This document shows, one piece after another, positions 26,623 through 34,035 of a stretch of 64,000 bases of DNA; the first letter of the stretch is position 1, and every line of letters begins with the position of its first letter. Below the pieces are notes generated by a model. It did not search any database. It saw only the letters and a program-made list of their open reading frames with translations, and was not told the DNA's origin. The position numbers and the translations under genes were made by a program. Source of the stretch: Thermoanaerobaculia bacterium (lineage in GTDB: Bacteria > Acidobacteriota > Thermoanaerobaculia > Multivoradales > Multivoraceae); assembly GCA_022823665.1 (NCBI GenBank), contig JAJEHN010000029.1, positions 1 to 64,000 on the forward strand, given 5' to 3'.

Positions 26623-28125
26623 ATGTCCGACAACCACACCCAGCGCATCGTCAACAAGGCGTGGAGCTTCGCCCACCTCCTGCGCGACGACGGCCTGTCG
26701 TACATGGAGTACACCGAGCAGATCACCTTCCTGCTCTTCCTCAAGATGGCGCACGAGCGGACCAGGCCGCCGTGGAACCGGCCCTCGATGGTCCCGGATG
26801 GGCTGGACTGGCCCAGCTTGCTGGCGGAAGACGGCGCCGACCTCGAATCGCAGTATCGCCACATCCTGACCGAGCTCTCCCGCGAGGACGGCATGCTCGG
26901 GGAGATCTTCCGGCGGGCCCGGCAGCAGATCCAGAATCCGGCAACCCTGAGGCGGCTCATCGTCGACCTGATCGATCCGGAGGACTGGAGTTCGCTCGCC
27001 GCCGACGTCAAGGGCGATGTCTACGAGGGTCTGCTCGCCAAGTCGGCGCAGGAGTCCCCCAAGGGCGCGGGCCAGTACTTCACGCCGCGCGAGGTGATCC
27101 GGGCGATCGTCGACGTCATGCGGCCGGGGCCGGACGACACGGTGTGCGATCCCGCCTGCGGCACCGGCGGCTTCCTGCTCGCGGCGCACGACCATGTCCT
27201 GAGGGAGCACGGAAGCACGCTCGATCCGGACCAGAAGCGCCATCTCCGCCGGGAGTTCGTCCAGGGAATGGACATCGTTCCCGCCACGGCCAGGCTCTGC
27301 ATCATGAATCTCTACCTGCACGGCATCGACGCGGACCCATGCCCGGTTCAGTCCGGCGTGGACAGTCTCGCGAGCGACCCCGGCCGACGGTTCTCGATGG
27401 TCCTCACGAATCCGCCGTTCGGGACGAAGAGCACGGTCCGCATCGTCAACGAGGAGGGCGAGCTGGAAACGGAGTCCGACTCCTACGAGCGACAGGACTT
27501 CTGGACCAGCACGAAGAACAAGCAGCTCAACTTCCTCCAGCACGTGAAGACGCTGCTCAAGCTGCCCGGTTCGTGCGCCATCGTCGTGCCCGACAACGTG
27601 CTCTTCGAGGTCGGCGCGGGCGAGACGGTGCGCCGCAAGCTGCTCCAGCAGTTCGACGTCCACACGCTGCTGCGGCTGCCCACGGGCATCTTCTACGCCC
27701 AGGGCGTCAAGGCGAACGTCCTCTTCTTCGACTCCAAGCCGGCGCGGGAGAAGCCCTGGACGGAGCGGCTCTGGGTCTACGACCTCCGCACGAACAAGCA
27801 CTTCACCCTCAAGATGAAGCCGCTCCGGCGTTCCGACCTGGACGAGTTCGTCGCGTGCTACCGGCCGGGCGAACGCCACGAGCGCGAACCGACATGGAGC
27901 GAGGAGAACCCGGACGGACGGTGGCGGGCGTACGACTACGACGAACTGACCGAGCGCGACAAGCTGAACCTGGACCTGTCCTGGGTCAAGGACCGGTCTC
28001 TGGAAGACGCTGAGAATCTGCCGGAACCGGACGTGCTGGCGGCTGAGATCGTGGAGGATCTGCGGTCAGCGCTTGAGGCGTTCGAGGAGGTCGCGGCTGA
28101 ACTGGCGGATTCAGGCGGGGGCTGA
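26623..28125 (+). CDS. hsdM: Type I restriction-modification DNA methyltransferase (HsdM)
   Basis: The 500-residue N6-adenine methyltransferase has the HsdM N-terminal helical bundle (residues 10-130), motif I DPACGTGGF (176-184) for S-adenosylmethionine, and motif IV NPPFG (263-267) for the target adenine. The stretch KSAQESPKGAGQYFTPREV before motif I is characteristic of the family. With HsdS it methylates the target, and with HsdR it forms the restriction complex. Here it follows a Phd-type antitoxin and precedes a small protein by one base. Its separation from hsdS is unusual, but HsdR, HsdS and HsdM are each intact. Confidence 0.93.
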   Translation: MSDNHTQRIVNKAWSFAHLLRDDGLSYMEYTEQITFLLFLKMAHERTRPPWNRPSMVPDGLDWPSLLAEDGADLESQYRHILTELSREDGMLGEIFRRARQQIQNPATLRRLIVDLIDPEDWSSLAADVKGDVYEGLLAKSAQESPKGAGQYFTPREVIRAIVDVMRPGPDDTVCDPACGTGGFLLAAHDHVLREHGSTLDPDQKRHLRREFVQGMDIVPATARLCIMNLYLHGIDADPCPVQSGVDSLASDPGRRFSMVLTNPPFGTKSTVRIVNEEGELETESDSYERQDFWTSTKNKQLNFLQHVKTLLKLPGSCAIVVPDNVLFEVGAGETVRRKLLQQFDVHTLLRLPTGIFYAQGVKANVLFFDSKPAREKPWTERLWVYDLRTNKHFTLKMKPLRRSDLDEFVACYRPGERHEREPTWSEENPDGRWRAYDYDELTERDKLNLDLSWVKDRSLEDAENLPEPDVLAAEIVEDLRSALEAFEEVAAELADSGGG

Positions 28126-28126
28126 G

Positions 28127-28342
28127 ATGAAGCGAACCAAGAGGACAAAGCTCGTTCACGAGGGGAGTTACGTCGCGGAAGTGGACGTCGAACTGCTGGA
28201 AGAACCAGAAGAATGGTCGCCGCACCTGTCTCTGGAAGGTGCGTACCGGCTCGACGACGTACGGCAGGCCCTGCGTCGAGGGGACCTGGAAACGGCGACG
28301 AGGTACGCACGCGTGTTCAGCTTGACGCCGGTGGCGGTGTAG
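28127..28342 (+). CDS. Small conserved protein coupled to hsdM
   Basis: The 71-residue protein starts one base after the hsdM stop. It opens with a basic patch (MKRTKRTKLVHEG), continues with YVAEVDVELLEEPEEWSPHLSLEGAYRLDDVRQALRRGD and ends VFSLTPVAV. The WSP-LS-DA--LD-VR-ALR-GD pattern recurs, from memory, in small proteins beside restriction or toxin loci, often with the same LTPV tail, but I know of no assigned function. Size, charge split and coupling suggest an accessory or antitoxin-like partner. Confidence 0.7.
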   Translation: MKRTKRTKLVHEGSYVAEVDVELLEEPEEWSPHLSLEGAYRLDDVRQALRRGDLETATRYARVFSLTPVAV

Positions 28343-28374
28343 GGGAGGTCCGCGGTTCGAGCGGTCGCTCCAGC

Positions 28375-28390
28375 TCGGAGTGGACTCCGA
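28375..28390. repeat. Perfect short inverted repeat after the hsdM unit
   Basis: TCGGAGT (28375-28381) and ACTCCGA (28384-28390) are exact inverted copies around GG. It lies 33 bases after the last stop of the hsdM operon. No T-run follows, so it is at best a weak hairpin or a protein-binding site. Confidence 0.4.
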
Positions 28391-28459
28391 ATCGGCGAGT
28401 TCCATCACACGCAACCAGGACGCCTCCGAGGAGTCCGGCCGCCAGGCGAAGGACGTTGT

Positions 28460-28506
28460 GATAATCGCCCATGACGCGGGCGATTATCGCCCACCAGCTG
28501 GGCGAT
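28460..28506. promoter_or_regulatory. Stacked overlapping palindromes upstream of carbonic anhydrase
   Basis: The first palindrome has arms GATAATCGCCC (28460-28470) and GGGCGATTATC (28478-28488), 7 bases apart. The second has arms ATCGCCCA (28486-28493) and TGGGCGAT (28499-28506), 5 bases apart. They share the bases ATC and the common half-site ATCGCCC, which thus occurs four times in 47 bases. The block ends 75 bases before the next start codon. It looks like a multi-site operator for a dimeric regulator; a hairpin role is the alternative. Confidence 0.55.
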
Positions 28507-28581
28507 CGTCACGCAACGCGAAGTAGGCTCTGTAGATAACCGCACTCTCCGCTACACCACATCGAAGAAGGAGGACCTTCC

Positions 28582-29406
28582 ATGCCCCGACCCGAAATCC
28601 CCCGCGCCATCTTCATCACGTTCGTCGCCGCTCTCGCCGTCGTTGCCCTCTCGGCATGTCAGGCCGACCAGGCCGCCGATGCCGTCGTTGACGCCGAGAT
28701 GGACGCTCAGCACGAAGAAGGCGACGGCGACCACGAACTCCACTGGTCCTACGAAGGCGACACCGGCCCCGCCATGTGGGGCTCTCTCGACCCGTCCTTC
28801 GCGGCCTGCGACGACGGCGTACGGCAGTCGCCGGTGGACATCGTCGGAGCGACGGCCGGCGGCGGGAGCGAGCTCGAGATCCGCTGGCAGCCCGGCGACG
28901 CCGAGGTCGTCGACAACGGCCACACCATCGTGGTCAACGTGGCGGAGGGAAGCGCCATCAGCCTGGAGGGAAGGGAGTTCGCGCTGCTGCAGTTCCACTT
29001 CCACCTGCCCAGCGAGCACATCGTGGAGGGAAGCGCCTCCCCGATGGACATCCACTTCGTGCATGCCGCGGCTGAGGGCGATCTGGCGGTGATCGGAGTG
29101 TTCATGGAGGCGGGCGAAGCCGATCCGGCGATCCAGAGCATCTGGGAGGCGATTCCGGCCTCCGGAGAGTCGGCCGGAGCACTGGCGGCGTTCGATCCGA
29201 GCGCATTGCTGCCGGAGGGAGGCAGCCACTACCGCTATCCCGGTTCGCTGACGACGCCGCCCTGCTCGGAGATCGTCAGTTGGGTCGTGATGACCGAAGC
29301 GATCGCGGTTTCCCAGGAGCAGGTCGACGCCTTCGCGGCTCTCTATCCGATGAATGCGCGCCCCGTGCAGCCGCTGAAGGAACGCACGATCGAGCTGAAG
29401 AACTGA
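28582..29406 (+). CDS. Alpha-carbonic anhydrase, lipoprotein
   Basis: The 274-residue protein has a lipoprotein signal (LAVVALSACQ) and an acidic/His linker before the alpha-CA domain (HWSYEGDTGPAMWG from about 53). Zinc ligands are His139 and His141 in QFHFHLPSEH and His158 in MDIHFVH. Glu145 corresponds to the gatekeeper Glu106 of human CA II. The loop SLTTPPCSEIVSWVV is the substrate-pocket signature. It should interconvert CO2 and bicarbonate outside the cytoplasm. A block of palindromes lies upstream, and the start has a GAAGGAGG-like ribosome site. It looks complete and active. Confidence 0.92.
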   Translation: MPRPEIPRAIFITFVAALAVVALSACQADQAADAVVDAEMDAQHEEGDGDHELHWSYEGDTGPAMWGSLDPSFAACDDGVRQSPVDIVGATAGGGSELEIRWQPGDAEVVDNGHTIVVNVAEGSAISLEGREFALLQFHFHLPSEHIVEGSASPMDIHFVHAAAEGDLAVIGVFMEAGEADPAIQSIWEAIPASGESAGALAAFDPSALLPEGGSHYRYPGSLTTPPCSEIVSWVVMTEAIAVSQEQVDAFAALYPMNARPVQPLKERTIELKN

Positions 29407-29547
29407 CCTGGGCCGATCTTCGCCGGGCTCGGACCGCGGGCTGGATGTGGAGCGCTTCGAGCCGCTCGGCCGGGAGGCTGGCCGCAGCACGCCGATCGGA
29501 GGACTGGTTGTTGCAAGCCGCTAACTGCCGTACGAGGAGACCCGCCC

Positions 29548-30027
29548 ATGACCGCTCTTGACGTTCTGCTCCCGCGCGCCGCGAACAACGACTATCGCGG
29601 AGGCCGCGTTCCCCTCTACTTGTTCTACGTCCTTGTCGCGGTGGCGACTTTCCGCTCATTCGTCCACTTCCTCCGGGACGACAGCGGCGTGAACTCGATC
29701 GCGTCGATCGTGCTCTTCTCCGGGACGCCGGATCCGAACAACGTCATCTACATGTTCAGCTCTCTCTGGGGATCGCAGCAGGTCATCATGCTGATGGTCT
29801 ACGCAGCCGTGCTCGCCCGCTACCGAAACCTCATCCCGCTCATGTGGGCCCTGATGCTCGTGGAGGTCCTGTTTCGCCTCGGAGTCGGCATGATGCATCC
29901 GCTCACGCCCGAGTACTACCTGCGGACGCCGCCCGGCAAGATCGGAAACCTGCCGATGCTGGCGCTCAGCCTCGCCATGGTCGTGCTTGCGATCCGCAAC
30001 ACGAAGATCAAGCAAGGAACGGGGTGA
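29548..30027 (+). CDS. Unknown four-helix membrane protein
   Basis: The 159-residue protein has about four membrane segments (near 22-40, 50-70, 78-115 and 136-150). Conserved-looking polar residues sit at SFVHFLRDDSG, FSSLWGSQQ and GMMHPLTPEYY. I do not recognise the family. It has no signal peptide beyond its first helix. It precedes the PhyH gene by 37 bases in the same direction and may be co-transcribed with it. The 141 bases before it hold no gene I can support. Confidence 0.6.
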   Translation: MTALDVLLPRAANNDYRGGRVPLYLFYVLVAVATFRSFVHFLRDDSGVNSIASIVLFSGTPDPNNVIYMFSSLWGSQQVIMLMVYAAVLARYRNLIPLMWALMLVEVLFRLGVGMMHPLTPEYYLRTPPGKIGNLPMLALSLAMVVLAIRNTKIKQGTG

Positions 30028-30064
30028 GCGACACGGGAAACAGGCTGGAGCCGTCCCTGCAGGC

Positions 30065-30889
30065 ATGACGCCGAAGCTCCATCCGCTCAACCGGGACTTT
30101 CGCTGGGAGGCCAGACGCGGCCCCTACCGGCGCATCTCTTCCGAGCAGGCCCGCCAATGGAGCGAGCAGGGCTTCTTCGTGCTCGAGGACGCTGTCGAGC
30201 CCTCCACGCTCGAGCGCCTGATCGCCGAGATCGACCCATGGGAGGCCAGGGCCGAGGCGGCGCTGCGCGAACTGCCGCAGGGCCGTCGCTTCATCGCCCG
30301 CGCGGACGAGATCACCTTCACCGTCCACCTGGTGCTGCGCTCGGCCCTTCTCCGCGATTTCTGTGCCGGGCCGCTCTTTCGGGATCTCGCCTGGGACCTG
30401 GTGGGCCCCGACGTCCGGCTCTACTGGGACCAGGCGGTCTACAAGAAGCCGAGCGTTCCGGCCCCCTTTCCCTGGCACCAGGACAACGGCTACGGCTTCC
30501 TCGACCCGCAGGCCTATCTCACCTGCTGGATCGCACTGACCGACGCCACAACCAGCAACGGCTGCCCACGGGTGCTCCCTGGGCTGCATCGCCACGGCAC
30601 GCTCGAGCACTGGACCACCGATCTCGGCTACTGCTGTGCGGAAGAAGACGCCGAAGGGCTCGCCGCACCGGCGAGAGCGGGCAGCATCGTCGTCTTCTCC
30701 TCACTCACGCCGCATGCCACCGGGCCGAATCTCACTTCCGAGGTCCGCAAGGCCTACATCGTTCAGCTCGCCCCCGACGGGGCTCGCCGCATGGAGCCCG
30801 ACGAGAGCGCCGGCTACCGGCCCGTTCTCCAGAACGACCCGGATCGGCAGTTTCCCATCTTGGTTGCTGGTCGATCGCCCGGAACCTGA
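30065..30889 (+). CDS. Phytanoyl-CoA dioxygenase-like Fe(II)/2-oxoglutarate oxygenase
   Basis: The 274-residue product starts at the ATG giving MTPKLHPLNRDF; the frame upstream overlaps the membrane protein gene and is not used. Iron ligands are the HxD pair in WHQDNGYGF and the distal His in TPHATGPN. The Arg in EVRKAYIVQL is the expected 2-oxoglutarate anchor. The N-terminal QGFFVLEDAVEP is the usual PhyH opening. It is a soluble hydroxylase, probably of a small or lipid-like substrate that cannot be named. Confidence 0.85.
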   Translation: MTPKLHPLNRDFRWEARRGPYRRISSEQARQWSEQGFFVLEDAVEPSTLERLIAEIDPWEARAEAALRELPQGRRFIARADEITFTVHLVLRSALLRDFCAGPLFRDLAWDLVGPDVRLYWDQAVYKKPSVPAPFPWHQDNGYGFLDPQAYLTCWIALTDATTSNGCPRVLPGLHRHGTLEHWTTDLGYCCAEEDAEGLAAPARAGSIVVFSSLTPHATGPNLTSEVRKAYIVQLAPDGARRMEPDESAGYRPVLQNDPDRQFPILVAGRSPGT

Positions 30890-30945
30890 CGGGCCGAGAG
30901 CCTGGCGCGGGGGGCTGCGAGGCCACCCGTTGGAACGCCCAGATT

Positions 30946-30962
30946 GCAACGTGACACGTTGC
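30946..30962. promoter_or_regulatory. Putative HigBA operator (perfect 17-bp palindrome)
   Basis: GCAACGTG (30946-30953) and CACGTTGC (30955-30962) are exact inverted copies around a single central A. The site ends 16 bases before the toxin start, where HigA antitoxins typically bind to repress their own operon. Confidence 0.65.
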
Positions 30963-30978
30963 GCGTTACAGTCCGCCA

Positions 30979-31251
30979 GTGAAGTTCGTTCATCGAGGGC
31001 TCCAGCGGCTGTATGAGCGTGGCGACCCACGACGACTGAACCCTGATCTGGTGCCGCGGATTCGACGAATTCTGACTGCCTTGGACGAAGCGACCCATCC
31101 AAGTCACATGGCTCTCCCCGGCTGGCGTCTCCACCAATTGAAGGGAGAGCGGGGCCATCTCTGGAGTGTCCGGGTCTCGGCCAACTGGCGAATCGTGTTC
31201 GGATTTGACGGCTCCGAGGCCGTCGACGTGGACTTGATCGACTACCACTGA
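30979..31251 (+). CDS. higB: HigB-type toxin (RelE fold)
   Basis: The 90-residue protein starts with GTG. It carries the HigB/RelE pattern: WRLHQLKGERGHLWSVRVSANWRIVFGFDG followed by DVDLIDYH. Such toxins are ribosome-dependent mRNA endonucleases. Toxin-first order and the HTH antitoxin 13 bases downstream define a HigBA module. The perfect palindrome just upstream supports autoregulation. Confidence 0.88.
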   Translation: MKFVHRGLQRLYERGDPRRLNPDLVPRIRRILTALDEATHPSHMALPGWRLHQLKGERGHLWSVRVSANWRIVFGFDGSEAVDVDLIDYH

Positions 31252-31264
31252 GGAGGGCAACGCT

Positions 31265-31528
31265 GTGAGCGCGATGTATGACCCTGCACATCCAGGCGAG
31301 ATCATTCGGGACGCGATAGAGGCCGAGGGCTGGACCGTCTCGGACGCGGCCGCCCGACTCGGCGTCACGCGGAACACACTTTCGCGCGTCGTCAATCGGC
31401 GGGCAGGTGTTTCGCCGCGGTTGGCGCTGGCCCTGGAACGGCTCGGCTGGAGCGACGCTGCACATTGGGTACGCATGCAAGGCGCCTATGATCTGGCACG
31501 AGCCCGGCAAGCCGAGACGGCGGCCTGA
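31265..31528 (+). CDS. higA: HigA-type antitoxin (Xre HTH)
   Basis: The 87-residue protein opens with YDPAHPGEIIRDAIEAEGWTVSDAAARLGVTRNTLSRVVNRRAGVSP, the HigA version of the Xre helix-turn-helix, and ends with the LGWSDAAHWVRMQGAYDLARAR helix that caps the toxin. It starts with GTG 31265 (ATG 31274 is possible). It neutralises HigB and very probably binds the palindrome at 30946-30962. Confidence 0.88.
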   Translation: MSAMYDPAHPGEIIRDAIEAEGWTVSDAAARLGVTRNTLSRVVNRRAGVSPRLALALERLGWSDAAHWVRMQGAYDLARARQAETAA

Positions 31529-31581
31529 CCCGTGGTCGAACAAAACCCGGTAGTCGACAACGTTTCATGAGGAGAAGAACC

Positions 31582-32730
31582 ATGCGTGAACTTCGTTGGT
31601 GTCCGCTCGCCGGTCTCCTGGTCGTCCTGATAGGCGCGCCGACCGCCTTCGGCCAGGCAACGGAATCGGCCGAACCCTTCAAGGTCGGGACCTTCGACAT
31701 CGACGGCGTGCCGCGCGTCGGCCTCGTCCTGCGGGACAGCCTCGTGGTCGACATCGGGGAGGCGAACCGGGGCCTCGAGTCGGATCCCGCCTTTCCCGTG
31801 ATGCCGATGCCGGCGGACATGCTCGAGCTGATCGGTCGCTACGAGTACGGCCTGAAGTACCGGCTGTACGAGATCGTGAACCATCTCGTCGGGAACGATC
31901 TCCTCGGGAGCGAGGCGCCGGCATACGTCCACGCGGTCGACGAGCTCAGGATCCGGCCGCCGATCATGTATCCGGGGAAGATCCTGAACGCCGCCGTCAA
32001 CTTCTACAGTCACGTCAACGAGTCGGGAACCGAGGAAGAGCGAGCCGCGGCCCGGCGCCAGCGCCGGGAGAACCGTGGCGTCCCGTATCTCTTCCTCAAG
32101 CCGTCCCGTGGCGCCGTGGTCGGAAGCGGCGACGAGATCGTGATCCCCTACGGCCGCGACCGCACGGACTGGGAAGTCGAGCTGGGCGCGGTCATCGGGC
32201 GGACGGCGAGGTACGTCTCCGCCGCCGAGGCCCAGGACCACGTCTTCGGTTACATGGTCTCCATCGACGTCTCCGACCGCGGCGGGCGGCCGCCGGGGGG
32301 CAACCCCATCCGCAGCGACTGGTTCGTCGGCAAGGGGCACGACACCTTCGCGCCGCAGGGCCCGTGGATCGTGCCGCGAGAGTTCTACGGCGATCCGATG
32401 GAGAACCTCCGCCAGACCTTGAGCGTCGACGGCACGTTGCTTCAGGAGGCGCGCGCCGGCGACATGATCCACTCGCTGTGGGAGCTGATCGAGTACGGAT
32501 CGTCGATCATCACGCTCTACCCGGGTGACGTGATCAACAACGGCACCTCCGGCGGCACGGCCGCCGGCGCGGCCGCGACCCGCGGGCCGGAGGATCGCTT
32601 CCTCAAGCCGGGCGAGGTCGTCGAGGCGTCGATCGACGGCATCGGCACGCTCCGGCTCCCGGTCGTCGCCGGCGAGAAGCCGCCGGGCGAGACGGGGGCG
32701 CGGCTGCCGCCGGTCAAGTCGTATCGCTGA
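31582..32730 (+). CDS. Exported fumarylacetoacetate hydrolase family protein
   Basis: The 382-residue product starts at the ATG after GAGGAGAAG; an in-frame ATG at 31567 covers that ribosome site. A clear signal peptide (LAGLLVVLIGAPTAFGQ) precedes an FAH domain. Metal-site motifs are WEVELGAVIGR and GYMVSIDVSDR, and the catalytic loop follows KILNAAVNFYSHV. Family members cleave C-C bonds or decarboxylate/isomerise dicarbonyl acids. Most are cytosolic, so export is unusual. The next gene, 99 bases downstream, is also exported. Confidence 0.82.
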   Translation: MRELRWCPLAGLLVVLIGAPTAFGQATESAEPFKVGTFDIDGVPRVGLVLRDSLVVDIGEANRGLESDPAFPVMPMPADMLELIGRYEYGLKYRLYEIVNHLVGNDLLGSEAPAYVHAVDELRIRPPIMYPGKILNAAVNFYSHVNESGTEEERAAARRQRRENRGVPYLFLKPSRGAVVGSGDEIVIPYGRDRTDWEVELGAVIGRTARYVSAAEAQDHVFGYMVSIDVSDRGGRPPGGNPIRSDWFVGKGHDTFAPQGPWIVPREFYGDPMENLRQTLSVDGTLLQEARAGDMIHSLWELIEYGSSIITLYPGDVINNGTSGGTAAGAAATRGPEDRFLKPGEVVEASIDGIGTLRLPVVAGEKPPGETGARLPPVKSYR

Positions 32731-32829
32731 TCCGTAGCACCGCCGGAAACGGCGCCTCGGGGGCGTCTCGGGTAGAGTGGCGCGGGGCCTTGGACCCGCC
32801 CTCCTCCAAGCATCTTCGGAGAGCCCCCG

Positions 32830-34035
32830 ATGAACCTGGCTACGCGCGTGGCCCGCGTTGCGGGCGCCACGGCAACAATTCTCCTTCTGGCGCCGGCCAT
32901 TGCCGCCGGCCCCGGCGTCGATCAGCCCACGTTCGTCGACGACGTGGCGCCGATCCTCCACGCCAACTGCGTCTCCTGCCACCAGCCCGGCGAGATCGGG
33001 CCGATGTCGCTGCGTACCTACCGCGAGGTGCGGCCGTGGGCCCGGTCCATCGCCCGCGCGGTCGAGAACCGCGACATGCCGCCCTGGGACGCTGATCCGG
33101 GCTACGGGCCCTGGCTGAACGACATCAGCCTGAGCGAGGACGAGATCGCGGCGATTGTCCGCTGGGCGGCGAACGGCGCGCCTCGCGGCGATGGCGACGA
33201 GCCGGTCCATGTGCGGCCGGAAACCGAAGGCGAGTGGGCCTTCGGAGAACCGGACTGGGTGTTCGAGTTCGATCCCCACGAAGTGGCCGCGGACGGACCG
33301 GACGAGTTCCGCGACGTGGCCATCACGACCGGATTCGACGAGGACCGCTGGATCCGCGCCGTCGAGATCAAGCCTGGAGACCGCAACGTGCTCCATCACT
33401 TCATTCTCTGGCGGGCCGCCGAGGGAGCGACCTTCCAGGAAAGCTGGATGGCCGCCTGGACCGCGGGCAGCAAGCCCTACCAATTCCCGGCTGGGTCGGC
33501 CCGCCTGCTGCAGAAGAGCCGCAAGCTGATCGGCGACTTCCACTACCACCCGAGCGGCGAGGCGGCGACCGACAGCAGCCGCATCGGTCTCTGGTTCGCC
33601 GAACCCGGGGAAGTCGGGAAGGAACTGATCACGCTGCCGATCTGGAACGCTGGCATCCACATCCCGGCAGGCGACCCGAACTACGAAGCGGAGGCGAGCC
33701 GCGTCTTCGAGGAGGACGTCGAGATCCGCGCCTTCACGCCGCACATGCACTACCGCGGGAAGTCCATGCACTTCAGCGCGGAGCTTCCGGACGGCAGCAC
33801 CAGGGACCTGCTCCGGGTCAGCCGCTACGACTTCAACTGGCAGACGACGTACCAGTTGGCCGAGCCGGTCCGGCTGCCGGCCGGGACGCGGGTCCGTGTG
33901 AAGGCCATCTTCGACAACTCGGCCGGCAACCCCAGCAACCCCGACCCGACGGTCGACGTCAGGTGGGGCCTGGAATCCACCGACGAGATGCTGAACGGCC
34001 TGGTCGACTACGTCGCGGCGGACGGCTCTAGATAG
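32830..34035 (+). CDS. Cytochrome c - PHM-like copper domain fusion, exported
   Basis: The 401-residue product has a signal peptide (GATATILLLAPAIAAG). Heme is bound by CVSCH (47-51) with Met83 in RDMPPW as a likely axial ligand. Residues 140-395 resemble the two-lobed copper type II ascorbate-dependent monooxygenase (PHM/DBH) fold: NVLHHFILW (His189/190), GDFHYHPSGEA and FTPHMHYRGKSM hold the expected histidines and methionine. The pair suggests a periplasmic redox enzyme with a built-in electron carrier. Its last eight bases overlap the end of the convergent PhyH gene. Confidence 0.8.
   Translation: MNLATRVARVAGATATILLLAPAIAAGPGVDQPTFVDDVAPILHANCVSCHQPGEIGPMSLRTYREVRPWARSIARAVENRDMPPWDADPGYGPWLNDISLSEDEIAAIVRWAANGAPRGDGDEPVHVRPETEGEWAFGEPDWVFEFDPHEVAADGPDEFRDVAITTGFDEDRWIRAVEIKPGDRNVLHHFILWRAAEGATFQESWMAAWTAGSKPYQFPAGSARLLQKSRKLIGDFHYHPSGEAATDSSRIGLWFAEPGEVGKELITLPIWNAGIHIPAGDPNYEAEASRVFEEDVEIRAFTPHMHYRGKSMHFSAELPDGSTRDLLRVSRYDFNWQTTYQLAEPVRLPAGTRVRVKAIFDNSAGNPSNPDPTVDVRWGLESTDEMLNGLVDYVAADGSR

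Noticed and set aside
28343..28581. Possible tRNA or small RNA gene in the palindrome-rich gap
   Set aside because: No cloverleaf, T-loop or anticodon arm could be drawn; the palindromes are better explained as protein-binding sites.
31486..33771. Minus-strand open frame of 761 residues opposite the FAH and cytochrome genes
   Set aside because: Signal peptides, CxxCH and copper-site motifs lie on the plus strand; the opposite frame is biased composition only.
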